Part shown: positions 17,295 to 25,352 of the stretch, piece by piece
How the letters are laid out: each line of letters opens with the position of its first letter
Position numbering within the stretch: the stretch's first letter is position 1
Assembly (NCBI RefSeq): GCF_016890225.1
Contig: NZ_JAFELM010000028.1
Span: forward strand, 62,001-126,000
DNA: 64,000 nucleotides
Direction: 5' to 3'
From: Bacillus suaedaesalsae
GTDB taxonomy: Bacteria; Bacillota; Bacilli; Bacillales; SA4
The notes under the pieces: model-generated
The model's input: the letters and a program-made list of their open reading frames with translations, nothing else
Database searches by the model: none
Told to the model about the DNA's origin: nothing
Program-made: the position numbers and the translations under genes

Positions 17295-18155
17295 TTGAAG
17301 TTGCTTTGTTTTGAGTCAAGTAGTGGTGTTCGTTTAGGAGTAAAAACAGAAAATGGTGTCGTGGATGTGCGTGCAACAGCTGAGAACGCTGGATTACGTG
17401 CACCTACTTCAATGGCAGAGGTGATTGCTTCTGGTCAATCAGCTCTAGATCAACTTAATCAGGTTGTTGCAAGTGCAGAATCTTTCCTTGAAGAAGCTGA
17501 GATTACATTTGCACCAGTGTTCCAAGAGCCGAAGAAGATTGTGTGTTCTGGTGCGAATTATTTAGCTCATGTAGCTGAAGCGAACTTAAATATTCCAGAA
17601 TATCCAATTTACTTCCCTAAGTACCAAAATAGTTTGGCTGCTCACAATGAGGTCATCTCTCCTCCTGATGCGACGGATCAAGTTGACTACGAGGTGGAGC
17701 TAGTTGTTGTGATTGGCAAGCAAGCTCGTGATGTATCTCAAGAAGATGCCCTTGATTATGTGTTTGGATACACAACTGGAAATGATTTATCAGCTCGTGA
17801 CTTACAGTTCCGTGGTGTTCAATGGTTAATGGGTAAAGCAATTGATAAATTTGCACCAGTTGGCCCATACCTCGTTACAGCTGATGATGTTCCAAATCCA
17901 CAAAACTTAAATCTATCAACTACTGTTAATGGCGAAGTTCGTCAAAGCTCTAACACAAGTAAAATGATCTTCCCTATTGCAGAGATGATCAGTGACCTTT
18001 CAAAGGTTATGACACTTGAGCCAGGAGACGTCCTGTTTACAGGAACACCAGAGGGCGTCATCGTCGGAATGGCAGAAAAGAACTGGCTAAAACCAGGTGA
18101 CGAAATTGTTTGTGAAGTTGAGGGAATTGGACGCCTCGTAAACAAAATTGGCTAG
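17295..18155 (+). CDS. Fumarylacetoacetate hydrolase family protein
   Basis: The 286-residue protein has the FAH fold: GANYLAHVAEANL, the metal-binding acidic segment VDYEVELVVVIGK (E-x-E), GYTTGNDLSARDLQF, KAIDKFAPVGPYLV and the C-terminal FTGTPEGV. Family members hydrolyse acylpyruvates or act as hydratases or oxaloacetate decarboxylases in ring-cleavage pathways. TTG 17295 is the likely start because GGTGAT lies four bases upstream and conserved sequence begins there (KLLCFES). It heads a plus-strand group with a carrier, a regulator and a nitrilase. Confidence 0.88.
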   Translation: MKLLCFESSSGVRLGVKTENGVVDVRATAENAGLRAPTSMAEVIASGQSALDQLNQVVASAESFLEEAEITFAPVFQEPKKIVCSGANYLAHVAEANLNIPEYPIYFPKYQNSLAAHNEVISPPDATDQVDYEVELVVVIGKQARDVSQEDALDYVFGYTTGNDLSARDLQFRGVQWLMGKAIDKFAPVGPYLVTADDVPNPQNLNLSTTVNGEVRQSSNTSKMIFPIAEMISDLSKVMTLEPGDVLFTGTPEGVIVGMAEKNWLKPGDEIVCEVEGIGRLVNKIG

Positions 18156-18156
18156 G

Positions 18157-18177
18157 TGCCAGGCACTTGTCGAAAAA
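18157..18177. repeat. GTGCCAGGCAC palindrome
   Basis: The 11-bp palindrome GTGCCAGGCAC follows the FAH stop codon directly and runs into TTGTCGAAAAA, which resembles a Spo0A box. Short palindromes of this type are dispersed in Bacillus genomes; only this copy is seen here. Confidence 0.45.
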
Positions 18178-18199
18178 TCTTTATTCATTCTCAAAAATA

Positions 18200-18233
18200 C
18201 GGATCAATCGCACCAACGACTGATCCTCTTATT
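18200..18233 (+). terminator. Weak terminator-like hairpin
   Basis: GGATCAATCG pairs with CGACTGATCC (one mismatch) around CACCAA and is followed by TCTTATT. It may separate the FAH transcript from the carrier gene. Confidence 0.4.
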
Positions 18234-18243
18234 CACACAGGTT

Positions 18244-18257
18244 TGTAAGCGATTACA
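18244..18257 (+). promoter_or_regulatory. CcpA catabolite-responsive element (cre)
   Basis: TGTAAGCGATTACA matches the cre consensus TGWAANCGNTNWCA at every fixed position. It lies 62 bp upstream of the carrier start, so carbon catabolite repression of the uptake gene is likely. Confidence 0.7.
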
Positions 18258-18318
18258 ATTCTTTCCTCTATGTCGAGCATAATGAAACATCATTTCATTT
18301 AATGGGGGGCTATATGTT

Positions 18319-19857
18319 ATGGAAGGTACAATATTTTCACTGATACCACCGATTGTCGTCATTGTTCTTATTATATTAACGAAAAGAATGTTCTTATCTT
18401 TAGGTGTGGGGATTGCACTTGGTGCACTCATGTACAACGGCTGGAACGTTGTTGACAGCTTTACAAATGTCTTCACGATTATGTCAGAGGTTTTACTCGG
18501 TGATGGAAAGGTTTTAGTGTTCGTTATCCTCATCGGGATTCTTTCTTCCCTTCTCTATCTTTCTGGTGGAATTCTCGCCTTTGCTGAATGGGGCGTTCGT
18601 GTTGCAAAAACTAGATTTCAAGCTCAATTAGCGACGATGTTACTCGGGTTCTTTACTTGGTTTGATGATGCATTCAGCTGTTTATTCCGTGGTGCTGTAA
18701 TGAAATCTGTTACTGACAAATATCAAGTTTCTCATTCGAAATTATCCTATCTTATCCACTCTACTTCTGCACCAATCGCCCTACTCGTACCTGTATCAGC
18801 TCTTGCTGCATTCATCACTTCCATTATTGCAGGAGTTTTAACTTCTACAGAAATCACTGAATACCAAGCACTTGAAGCTTTCTTACTTTCAATCCCTACA
18901 AACTACTATACTATTTCAACAATTGTTCTCGTATTTATCGCAGCCTACTTCAGCATTAATGTAGGCCAAATGAAGCGTGACGAAAAACGTGCACAAGAAG
19001 AAGGAATCTTATTTGATGAATCTAGAGGAAAAGTACCCGGCGCAGAAGAATCTAAGCTGCCAAGTCGTACTGACGGAAAAATCGCAGACTTATTACTCCC
19101 TGTTATAACGTTGATAGTTGTAACAGTGATCAGTGCCATCTGGATGGGTCAATCGGCAGAAGGTCCAACTTCTGCGATGGAAGTTCTTAAAAATACAGAT
19201 GTTATTTCAGCACTTGTAAATGGTGGATTATGTGCAAACCTTGTGATCATCGCTCGTTTACTCATGAAAAAAACACCTGGTAATCATTTAACACAATCTA
19301 TTGTTTCAGGTGCGAAAACAACATTACCAAGTGTATGTATTTTATTCCTTGCCCTAGTAACAGCTAACATTATCTCTTCATTAGGTGTTGGTCAATATTT
19401 CGCAACATTAATCGAAGGAAACTTGTCTCTAGCATGGTTGCCGGTTATCTTCTTCCTATTCGCTGCATTCATTTCTTACTCAATCGGAAGTACGCTTGGA
19501 ACAGCAGGATTAATGCTACCAATCGGTGCTGAAATTGTTGCAGCAACTGACATCACATTCTTAATCCCAGTAATTGGTGCAGTATTAGCTGGAACTGTAT
19601 TTGGGGAGCATAGCTCACCACTATCTGATACAACGATTCTTGCTTCAATCGGAAGTGCCGTGCACCCAATCGATCACATGTTAACTCAGTTACCATATGC
19701 TATTTTATCAAGTATTGCTTCCATCATTGGATTCGTAGTACTAGGTTTCTCTGGAAGCACAGTATTTGGACTTATTGTTTCACTTGTAACAGTTGTACTT
19801 GGTGCCTTCATCCTCAAGCATAGGCAAACCAAAGCGTTACAACCCGCTATAAAGTAA
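18319..19857 (+). CDS. NhaC-type Na+/H+ antiporter family carrier
   Basis: The 512-residue carrier has about 12 helices in the NhaC-family arrangement. Motifs include FFTWFDDAFSCLFRGAVMK, the SAPIALLVP loop, the internal YSIGSTLGTAG stretch and EHSSPLSDTTILASIG. Members exchange Na+ or H+ for organic anions or amines. Its place between FAH hydrolase and a FadR-type regulator, with a cre site upstream, suggests that it imports the substrate of the pathway. A GGGGGG ribosome binding site precedes ATG 18319. The actual substrate cannot be read from sequence. Confidence 0.85.
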   Translation: MEGTIFSLIPPIVVIVLIILTKRMFLSLGVGIALGALMYNGWNVVDSFTNVFTIMSEVLLGDGKVLVFVILIGILSSLLYLSGGILAFAEWGVRVAKTRFQAQLATMLLGFFTWFDDAFSCLFRGAVMKSVTDKYQVSHSKLSYLIHSTSAPIALLVPVSALAAFITSIIAGVLTSTEITEYQALEAFLLSIPTNYYTISTIVLVFIAAYFSINVGQMKRDEKRAQEEGILFDESRGKVPGAEESKLPSRTDGKIADLLLPVITLIVVTVISAIWMGQSAEGPTSAMEVLKNTDVISALVNGGLCANLVIIARLLMKKTPGNHLTQSIVSGAKTTLPSVCILFLALVTANIISSLGVGQYFATLIEGNLSLAWLPVIFFLFAAFISYSIGSTLGTAGLMLPIGAEIVAATDITFLIPVIGAVLAGTVFGEHSSPLSDTTILASIGSAVHPIDHMLTQLPYAILSSIASIIGFVVLGFSGSTVFGLIVSLVTVVLGAFILKHRQTKALQPAIK

Positions 19858-19874
19858 AAAATAGTAGACTTCTA

Positions 19875-19916
19875 AGACGGAGCCCTCCGTATTTCCGGCA
19901 GGGCTTCGTTATTTTA
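19875..19916 (+). terminator. Terminator after the carrier gene
   Basis: ACGGAGCCCT (19877-19886) pairs with AGGGCTTCGT (19900-19909, one G.U) and is followed by TATTTTA. It separates the carrier gene from the regulator gene. Confidence 0.7.
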
Positions 19917-19991
19917 CTAGAATAATCGATAATGAAATGCGATAAATATAGCTATATACCCTACTATTCTTTTAAGAAAAGGTGAAGAAAA

Positions 19992-20681
19992 ATGATAGAA
20001 CCAGTGAAACGATTAAATGTTACAGATAGTATCGTAAATCAAATAAAAGATCTTGTTCTTCAAGGAAAATTAACGATTGGGGATAAACTCCCACCTGAGC
20101 GAGAGCTGATGAATCAGTTTGGTGTTGGAAGACCATCACTTCGGGAGGCGTTAAAAGTGCTTGAAGCACAAGGCTTAATCGAAAAAACTCAAAAAGGTAC
20201 GATCATTACAGGAAACCACAATAAGTTTTTTACCGAGTCATTAATGTTTCAACTGTATTTTTCCTCATCAGATCTAAACGACATCTTTGAAACAAGAAGA
20301 TTCATTGAACGAGAATTAGTATTCATGGCAACAAAGCGTGCAAATGATGATGATCTCCATGAAATCGAACAAACGATCTACGCCATGGAATTAGCCATTC
20401 AAACTGAAAATCAAGCAGACTACGTTTCTGCAAATCTACACTTTCACGACCGAATTGCGAAAGCATCGAAAAACGAAGTGATGTATAACTTATATCAATC
20501 CATTACTAGTTTAGTTGAGCACTCACAAGTATTAGCGGTCGCAGTCCCTGGTATTAAAAGCGATTCCTTGCACTATCACAAAGAAATTTTTGCTGCCCTA
20601 AAAGAAAGAAACGCTCAATTAGCAAGTGAGCGAATGGTCAATCACATTACAAGTGTATCTCAGTTTCTTTTTAAAAATTGA
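19992..20681 (+). CDS. FadR/GntR family regulator (FCD domain)
   Basis: The 229-residue regulator has an N-terminal winged helix (about 5-70) with PPERELMNQFGVGRPSLREALKVLE split over residues 36-60, and a C-terminal all-helical FCD ligand domain. That domain supplies metal-type residues in ETRRFIERE and LHFHDRI; a further His lies near the C-terminus. Such repressors respond to organic acids. The TGGTnnnACCA palindrome at 17177 is its probable site. AAAAGGTGA precedes the ATG. The nitrilase gene follows 11 bases after its stop, so the two are co-transcribed. Confidence 0.88.
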   Translation: MIEPVKRLNVTDSIVNQIKDLVLQGKLTIGDKLPPERELMNQFGVGRPSLREALKVLEAQGLIEKTQKGTIITGNHNKFFTESLMFQLYFSSSDLNDIFETRRFIERELVFMATKRANDDDLHEIEQTIYAMELAIQTENQADYVSANLHFHDRIAKASKNEVMYNLYQSITSLVEHSQVLAVAVPGIKSDSLHYHKEIFAALKERNAQLASERMVNHITSVSQFLFKN

Positions 20682-20692
20682 GGAGGTATAAA

Positions 20693-22255
20693 ATGAGAGT
20701 CGCCTCTATTCAGACGCCTGCCTTCGACTTATCACAATACAAAGAAGCATTACATTATATGTTAGCTAAAATTGATGAAGCTGCTAGCCTAGACCCTAAA
20801 CTTATCGTTGTCCCAGAGTGTGCCTATCCATCCTACTATCTAGGCTCCAGTGAAGTACACTTACACGAAGCCATGAACCTGGTGGAGGATGTCATTGACT
20901 CTATCAAATACAAAGCGATTAAATATAAGACGTACATTGCGTTCGGACTCGTCGTAAAAGAAAATAACAAACTTTTCAATAGAGGAATTTTGCTTGATCC
21001 GAGTGGAAATCAAGTGGGACATGTAAACAAATCATTTATGTGGCATTTCGACAGTGATTGGTTTTCTACTGAAGAGTCTGCGAATATCGTAGAAACACCT
21101 TACGGAAAATGGGGACTCATCATTTGTGCAGACGGTCGCATGCCAGAGATCGTTCGGAACTTAGCATTACAAGGAGTCGACCTTGTGATTGACCTCGCTA
21201 ATTTAACATCTACCGGACAAATCAAAGAACAGTTAACAAACGCACAATCCAATTTTATGCTCTCCACTCGTGCACTAGAAAACAACGTTTGGCTTGTAAT
21301 GGCGGATAAAATTGGCATCGAAGCTCGAACAGTTACCTATTCAGGCCGTAGTAGTATCATTGGTCCCACTGGTGAAATCATTGCCGAAGCATCCCCTCAT
21401 CAAGAAGAAATCATACATGCGGATATCGATGTTACGAATCGTCCTGGTAAACTACCCTTACGAAAACCAACGACCTATCAAGCACTTACAGAAAAAATTG
21501 AAACCCTACCTTGTTCTCAAATTTACAATGAAGAAGTCATTCCTTCAAACTTAGTAATCCAAGGCTCAACCGTTCAATTTTTTTATGGAAACAAAGCGGA
21601 ATATATGAAACAAGCAGAATTTTTCATTCAAACATTAGAAAAGCAGTTAACAGATGTAATTGTTTTGCCTCACAGTACAGAAGAAATACAACCATCAACG
21701 ATACAAGCGGCAATTAACATGGATGAAACAATCGTATTTTTCTCAACGACAGAAAAACAAACCCTTACCCTTTATGCAGTTACGAGAAAATCGTTAACTA
21801 AATACGATAAAATACATGTAACTGATGAAGAATTGCTACACTATCATCCAGGTCAAAATTACAAAGTATTTGAAACATCAAAAGGCAACATCGGAGTGAT
21901 GATTGGAGAAGATGGTTTGTTCCCTGAAGTGGCACGGATATTATCTCTTCATGGAGCAGATTGTATCGTTTGGATTAATGAAATGGATCCCATTAATCAA
22001 GAAAAGGTTGCCCGAACTCGAGCTGCCGAAAACAAGGTATTTGTCCTAACAGCAAGTCAACTAAATTGCTGTGAGAACACGTCAAGTATGATCATTGATC
22101 CAAACGGAAACATTATAGCAGCTACACTTAAGAATACCGAACAGGCTTGCTCTACTCAAATGCCGCTTGTGCTTAGCCGTTGCAAAAACATCGTACCGAA
22201 AACCAATGCGATTTTTCACAGAACCCCAGAAAAATATCATCGACTGTTGAACTAA
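20693..22255 (+). CDS. Tandem carbon-nitrogen hydrolase (nitrilase superfamily), second domain inactive
   Basis: The 520-residue protein has two nitrilase-fold halves. Residues 1-260 carry a full Glu-Lys-Cys triad: Glu42 in VVPECAYP, Lys113 in GHVNKSF and Cys145 in GLIICADGRMPE. Residues 285-500 repeat the fold, but the Glu position is His327 (VLPHSTEE) and the Cys position is Gly405 (GVMIGEDGLFPE); only Lys373 remains. It should hydrolyse a nitrile, amide or carbamoyl group in the pathway of the surrounding cluster. GAGGAGGTATAAA precedes ATG 20693, and upstream codons overlap the regulator's 3' end. Confidence 0.85.
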   Translation: MRVASIQTPAFDLSQYKEALHYMLAKIDEAASLDPKLIVVPECAYPSYYLGSSEVHLHEAMNLVEDVIDSIKYKAIKYKTYIAFGLVVKENNKLFNRGILLDPSGNQVGHVNKSFMWHFDSDWFSTEESANIVETPYGKWGLIICADGRMPEIVRNLALQGVDLVIDLANLTSTGQIKEQLTNAQSNFMLSTRALENNVWLVMADKIGIEARTVTYSGRSSIIGPTGEIIAEASPHQEEIIHADIDVTNRPGKLPLRKPTTYQALTEKIETLPCSQIYNEEVIPSNLVIQGSTVQFFYGNKAEYMKQAEFFIQTLEKQLTDVIVLPHSTEEIQPSTIQAAINMDETIVFFSTTEKQTLTLYAVTRKSLTKYDKIHVTDEELLHYHPGQNYKVFETSKGNIGVMIGEDGLFPEVARILSLHGADCIVWINEMDPINQEKVARTRAAENKVFVLTASQLNCCENTSSMIIDPNGNIIAATLKNTEQACSTQMPLVLSRCKNIVPKTNAIFHRTPEKYHRLLN

Positions 22256-22280
22256 AGAGGACTCGTTCCTCTTTTTATTT
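22254..22280 (+). terminator. Terminator of the catabolic group
   Basis: AGAGGA pairs with TCCTCT around CTCGT and is followed by TTTTATTT, right after the nitrilase stop codon. Confidence 0.65.
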
Positions 22281-22381
22281 ATGGCTGTTTTTCGGAACAT
22301 GTAGTTACACCACCAAAGTGAGTTGTTAGTAGATTGTATAAGAAAAATAAAATACAATAATAAATAAAAGGAGTGATTACA

Positions 22382-22906
22382 ATGCAGCTAACATTTGAGG
22401 TGATTTCTGAAAACAAACTCGAAGTTTGTAAAGACCTATGCAATGAACTAATGACATTCCAAAAATCCGTAGCACATATAAGGCCGGAAATATTTGATAA
22501 CATGCGTTATGAAACGCGACTCGTTCCTTCTGTTAAAAATGCCATACATAATTATATCGTTGTTGTAAAAGACGGCGTGACACCGATTGCTTATATGTAC
22601 TCAAACATTTCATCGAAAGAATCACATTCGAATGAGTTCGCGACGTTTTTCGACCTTGATTCCGTCAAAAATAAAAACGTTGGGAACTTAGCACAATTTT
22701 TTATAAAAAAAGAATACAGACAATATGGTATAGGATCCAAACTGTTCAGTATGTCCATGGACTGGCTTAACCAATTCAACGATGTTGAAGACTACTTTAT
22801 ATACGTATCGAATGGAAATGAAAACGCACTAGAATTTTACAAACGAAAAGGATTCGCTGTTAGCCATGAGATATTAGATGGTTTTATAACAGTGTTACGT
22901 CGTTAG
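22382..22906 (+). CDS. GNAT family N-acetyltransferase
   Basis: The 174-residue GNAT-fold protein has an acetyl-CoA-binding motif A, LAQFFIKKEYRQYGIGSK (about 103-120), with the R/Q-x-x-G-x-G/A core as Q-Y-G-I-G. The terminal NENALEFYKRKGF stretch (motif B) is typical. Substrate not predictable. ATG 22382 is used because GGAGTGATTACA is its ribosome binding site. It is monocistronic and convergent with the following minus-strand operon. Confidence 0.85.
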   Translation: MQLTFEVISENKLEVCKDLCNELMTFQKSVAHIRPEIFDNMRYETRLVPSVKNAIHNYIVVVKDGVTPIAYMYSNISSKESHSNEFATFFDLDSVKNKNVGNLAQFFIKKEYRQYGIGSKLFSMSMDWLNQFNDVEDYFIYVSNGNENALEFYKRKGFAVSHEILDGFITVLRR

Positions 22907-22927
22907 AACGATTTATAATCTAGAAAA

Positions 22928-22972
22928 AATAACGAAGATAAGGTTGTAATACCACCCTTATTCTTCGTTATT
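22928..22972. terminator. Bidirectional terminator
   Basis: A stem of about 16 bp, AATAACGAAGATAAGG with CCTTATTCTTCGTTATT, overlaps the stop codon of the minus-strand gene at 22968 and serves both convergent genes. Confidence 0.8.
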
Positions 22973-23384
22973 CATGTATTTCCTCTAATGTTCGCCCGTC
23001 TATTGATTCAACATCCCCATTACCTGGAAATAACGTTAGCGGAGAAGAATGTGCACCGATAACTTGTTGTTCTGCCTTCATTATAAATATATGTCTAAGT
23101 CCCGTTTTCAAACGAAAAGCTACAAACCCTTCTGTCGTAACCTCTTTGCCTATATAGGATTTAGGGCTTGTTTCTTGTAGACTCCAAATTTGATTAAATG
23201 GCATTTCCAGTAACAGTTCTTTGTTATATGTGGTTGTGTGGATATCGCCTTTCGACCATAGAAGAAAATAACCTTGATTCCTCGCATATTCTCTACCTGC
23301 AACACTACTATTCACTATGATTAGAAATACATAGAGATAAATCATTGCAACCACCGTTAAAATCATCCAACACTTTTTTCTCAC
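22968..23384 (-). CDS. Membrane-anchored hypothetical protein
   Basis: The 138-residue protein has one N-terminal membrane anchor (about 6-25) and an extracytoplasmic domain of about 110 residues with no known motif. GTG 23384 follows AGGAGG. It is the last of three minus-strand genes (23881, 23706, 23384) spaced by 20 nt or less, all small membrane proteins of unknown function, and probably one operon. Confidence 0.6.
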   Translation of the reverse strand: MRKKCWMILTVVAMIYLYVFLIIVNSSVAGREYARNQGYFLLWSKGDIHTTTYNKELLLEMPFNQIWSLQETSPKSYIGKEVTTEGFVAFRLKTGLRHIFIMKAEQQVIGAHSSPLTLFPGNGDVESIDGRTLEEIHE

Positions 23385-23397
23385 ATAGAACCTCCTG

Positions 23398-23706
23398 TTA
23401 TAACCTCCGCACTCGATCCAATAACTTCACTACGACATACATACCGTAAAAAACGATAAAAACATCCACAGTTAGAACGAACAAGGAGAAGTCATCAATA
23501 CCATTTTCTCTAATATCCATCATTGATACATAAATAGGTAAATCAGATGGCATTGGAGTTAAAGAAGTACTTTGATTCATAAAAGAAAAGGGAAAACCGA
23601 GTGGTACATGCTGCAATTGTTCCATTTCAGTAACCTTCGTTTGTTTCCAAACAGGTGAGGAAATGACGATGAATACACTCGTTATGAATAAAACAATGAA
23701 TCTCAT
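23398..23706 (-). CDS. Small two-helix membrane protein
   Basis: The product is about 102 residues, with a signal-like first helix (MRFIVLFITSVFIVISSP), an extracytoplasmic loop rich in Met/Pro/Ser and a second helix near residue 75-95. No family recognised. ATG 23706 is preferred because earlier codons overlap the upstream gene. The stop lies 13 nt before the GTG of the next gene. Confidence 0.55.
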   Translation of the reverse strand: MRFIVLFITSVFIVISSPVWKQTKVTEMEQLQHVPLGFPFSFMNQSTSLTPMPSDLPIYVSMMDIRENGIDDFSLFVLTVDVFIVFYGMYVVVKLLDRVRRL

Positions 23707-23728
23707 TCGACTACCTACTTTCAGGTAC

Positions 23729-23881
23729 CTAGCCCTTATTAAGTTTATTCGGGGCAACTAATATTTCATTGTTGTCCTGTTGCTGTTGTTCCATTTGTTT
23801 AGACATCGATCTAACTTTGAAAAACAAGTAAAATAATATCCCAAATTGAATGAACGTTAGTAGAATGGTAAGGAATGCCAT
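23729..23881 (-). CDS. Small single-helix protein with Gln-rich coil
   Basis: The 50-residue protein begins MAFLTILLTFIQFG, forming one helix, followed by a short Gln-rich coil (KQMEQQQQDNN). AAGGAGGAACCCTA precedes ATG 23881. It is the first gene of the three-gene operon. Its form resembles small membrane scaffolding peptides, but no function is known. Confidence 0.55.
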   Translation of the reverse strand: MAFLTILLTFIQFGILFYLFFKVRSMSKQMEQQQQDNNEILVAPNKLNKG

Positions 23882-24035
23882 TAGGGTTCCTCCTTGTAAT
23901 TTATATATTAGTATCATTGTATATTCCACATAATATAGGAAATCCCTTCCAACTTCTATCCTACTTTTCCAATTCTTTTATTAATATTCGTTAATTGTTA
24001 TAACATAATAACTCGCTATTTTTTTAGATAACAAG

Positions 24036-24068
24036 ACAAAAAAAAAACCCTAGTTTCATAACTGGGAT
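24036..24068 (-). terminator. Terminator after the sensor kinase gene
   Basis: On the minus strand CCCAGTT pairs with AACTAGGG (one bulge) and is followed by an uninterrupted run of about 11 T. Confidence 0.7.
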
Positions 24069-24099
24069 TAGTTTTCTAAATTTTTCACATGCAATATTT

Positions 24100-25347
24100 T
24101 TATTCATTCACCGTAGGAAGTTGAATATAAAATTTCGTCCCTTCTCCTAGTTTACTATCAACTTTGATTGAACCTTTCATCGCATGAATGATTTTATAAG
24201 CAACGGATAATCCTACTCCAGTCCCTTTATCTTTCGTTGAGTAAAAAGGAGTTCCGAGATATTTTAATTGAAGTTCTGACATCCCTTGCCCATTATCCTC
24301 TATCTCAACGATTACGTCTCCATTTCGTTTATAAGCAGAGACTTTGACTTTCCCACTCTTTCCAATTGCTTCAATACTGTTCTTCATTAAATTTACAAAT
24401 ACTTGCTTAATTTCAGAGCTGTCTCCTTTAATAAACAAGTCATCCTCAACAGAGGCAACAATCGAAATCGCTTGGAAGTTTGTATAGGATCTCATTAATT
24501 CTATAATATTATCGAGGTCATCTTTTAAGTTAATTTTATGTAAGTCAGTCGTAGACGGTTTTGCTAGAGATAGAAACTCGGTTAATATCGATTGAGAATG
24601 ATCGAGCTCCTCTAATGAAATATTAATATATCTCTTCTGCGATTCATTTAAATTTTTGTTATCTCTCATTAGCTGTAAAAAACCACGAACAGCTGTCATC
24701 GGATTTCGAACTTCATGAGCTACAGATGCTGCAAGCTGTCCAACAACGTTAATCGTTTCTGCTCTTTGAACCTTATATTCTAGTTCTATTTGTTTATGTA
24801 AGTTTTCAAAAATAAACACAACAGAAAGAAGGGTTAACCACGAGATAAAAGAGTAAATGAGGATAGTTACAACTTCTTCCCCGTTATTCGTTTGTACGAG
24901 CCACATAGACCTTGTAACAGTAATTACCCATTCGATCAAGCTAATGGAGATCAGTTTTGCAGTTAAAGAAAACTCTTTGAACTTTTTAGAGGTTACAATA
25001 AGTAAACCAGTAGCAATTCCAAAATTCACTATCGTCATAAGTAGGTTTCCATCTTGAAATAATACTTTGTATAAAACGGAAAGAACGACGATGATGATCC
25101 CAGATAAAGTAGATCCATATAAAAACGCAATAATCATTGGAATAATTTTTAAGTCATATACAAAGTGATCTCCATATGGCACTGAAAATACTAAAGTTAA
25201 TAGAAGAGATAGTACTAACACAATCGTAAGTTTTGGTTTAAACCTTTTATTCTTATATCCTTCTTCACGTAAAAACAAATGATAAAACCAAATAGGAAAA
25301 AGTACAATTAACACTTGATTTAAAACGTGTCCAATATTAAGTAGCAT
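24100..25347 (-). CDS. KinB-like sporulation sensor histidine kinase
   Basis: The 415-residue kinase has six hydrophobic N-terminal segments (about 1-190), a HisKA domain with H-box ASVAHEVRNPM (His211) and a HATPase_c domain. That domain carries N-box NLMKNSIEAI, G1 DNGQGM and G2 GTGVGLSV. The domain order and H-box match B. subtilis KinB, which phosphorylates Spo0F in the sporulation phosphorelay. ATG 25347 follows CAGGAGTG, five bases after the upstream stop. A perfect Spo0A box (25424-25438) lies 77 bp upstream, within the preceding gene. Confidence 0.85.
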   Translation of the reverse strand: MLLNIGHVLNQVLIVLFPIWFYHLFLREEGYKNKRFKPKLTIVLVLSLLLTLVFSVPYGDHFVYDLKIIPMIIAFLYGSTLSGIIIVVLSVLYKVLFQDGNLLMTIVNFGIATGLLIVTSKKFKEFSLTAKLISISLIEWVITVTRSMWLVQTNNGEEVVTILIYSFISWLTLLSVVFIFENLHKQIELEYKVQRAETINVVGQLAASVAHEVRNPMTAVRGFLQLMRDNKNLNESQKRYINISLEELDHSQSILTEFLSLAKPSTTDLHKINLKDDLDNIIELMRSYTNFQAISIVASVEDDLFIKGDSSEIKQVFVNLMKNSIEAIGKSGKVKVSAYKRNGDVIVEIEDNGQGMSELQLKYLGTPFYSTKDKGTGVGLSVAYKIIHAMKGSIKVDSKLGEGTKFYIQLPTVNE

Positions 25348-25352
25348 GTCTG

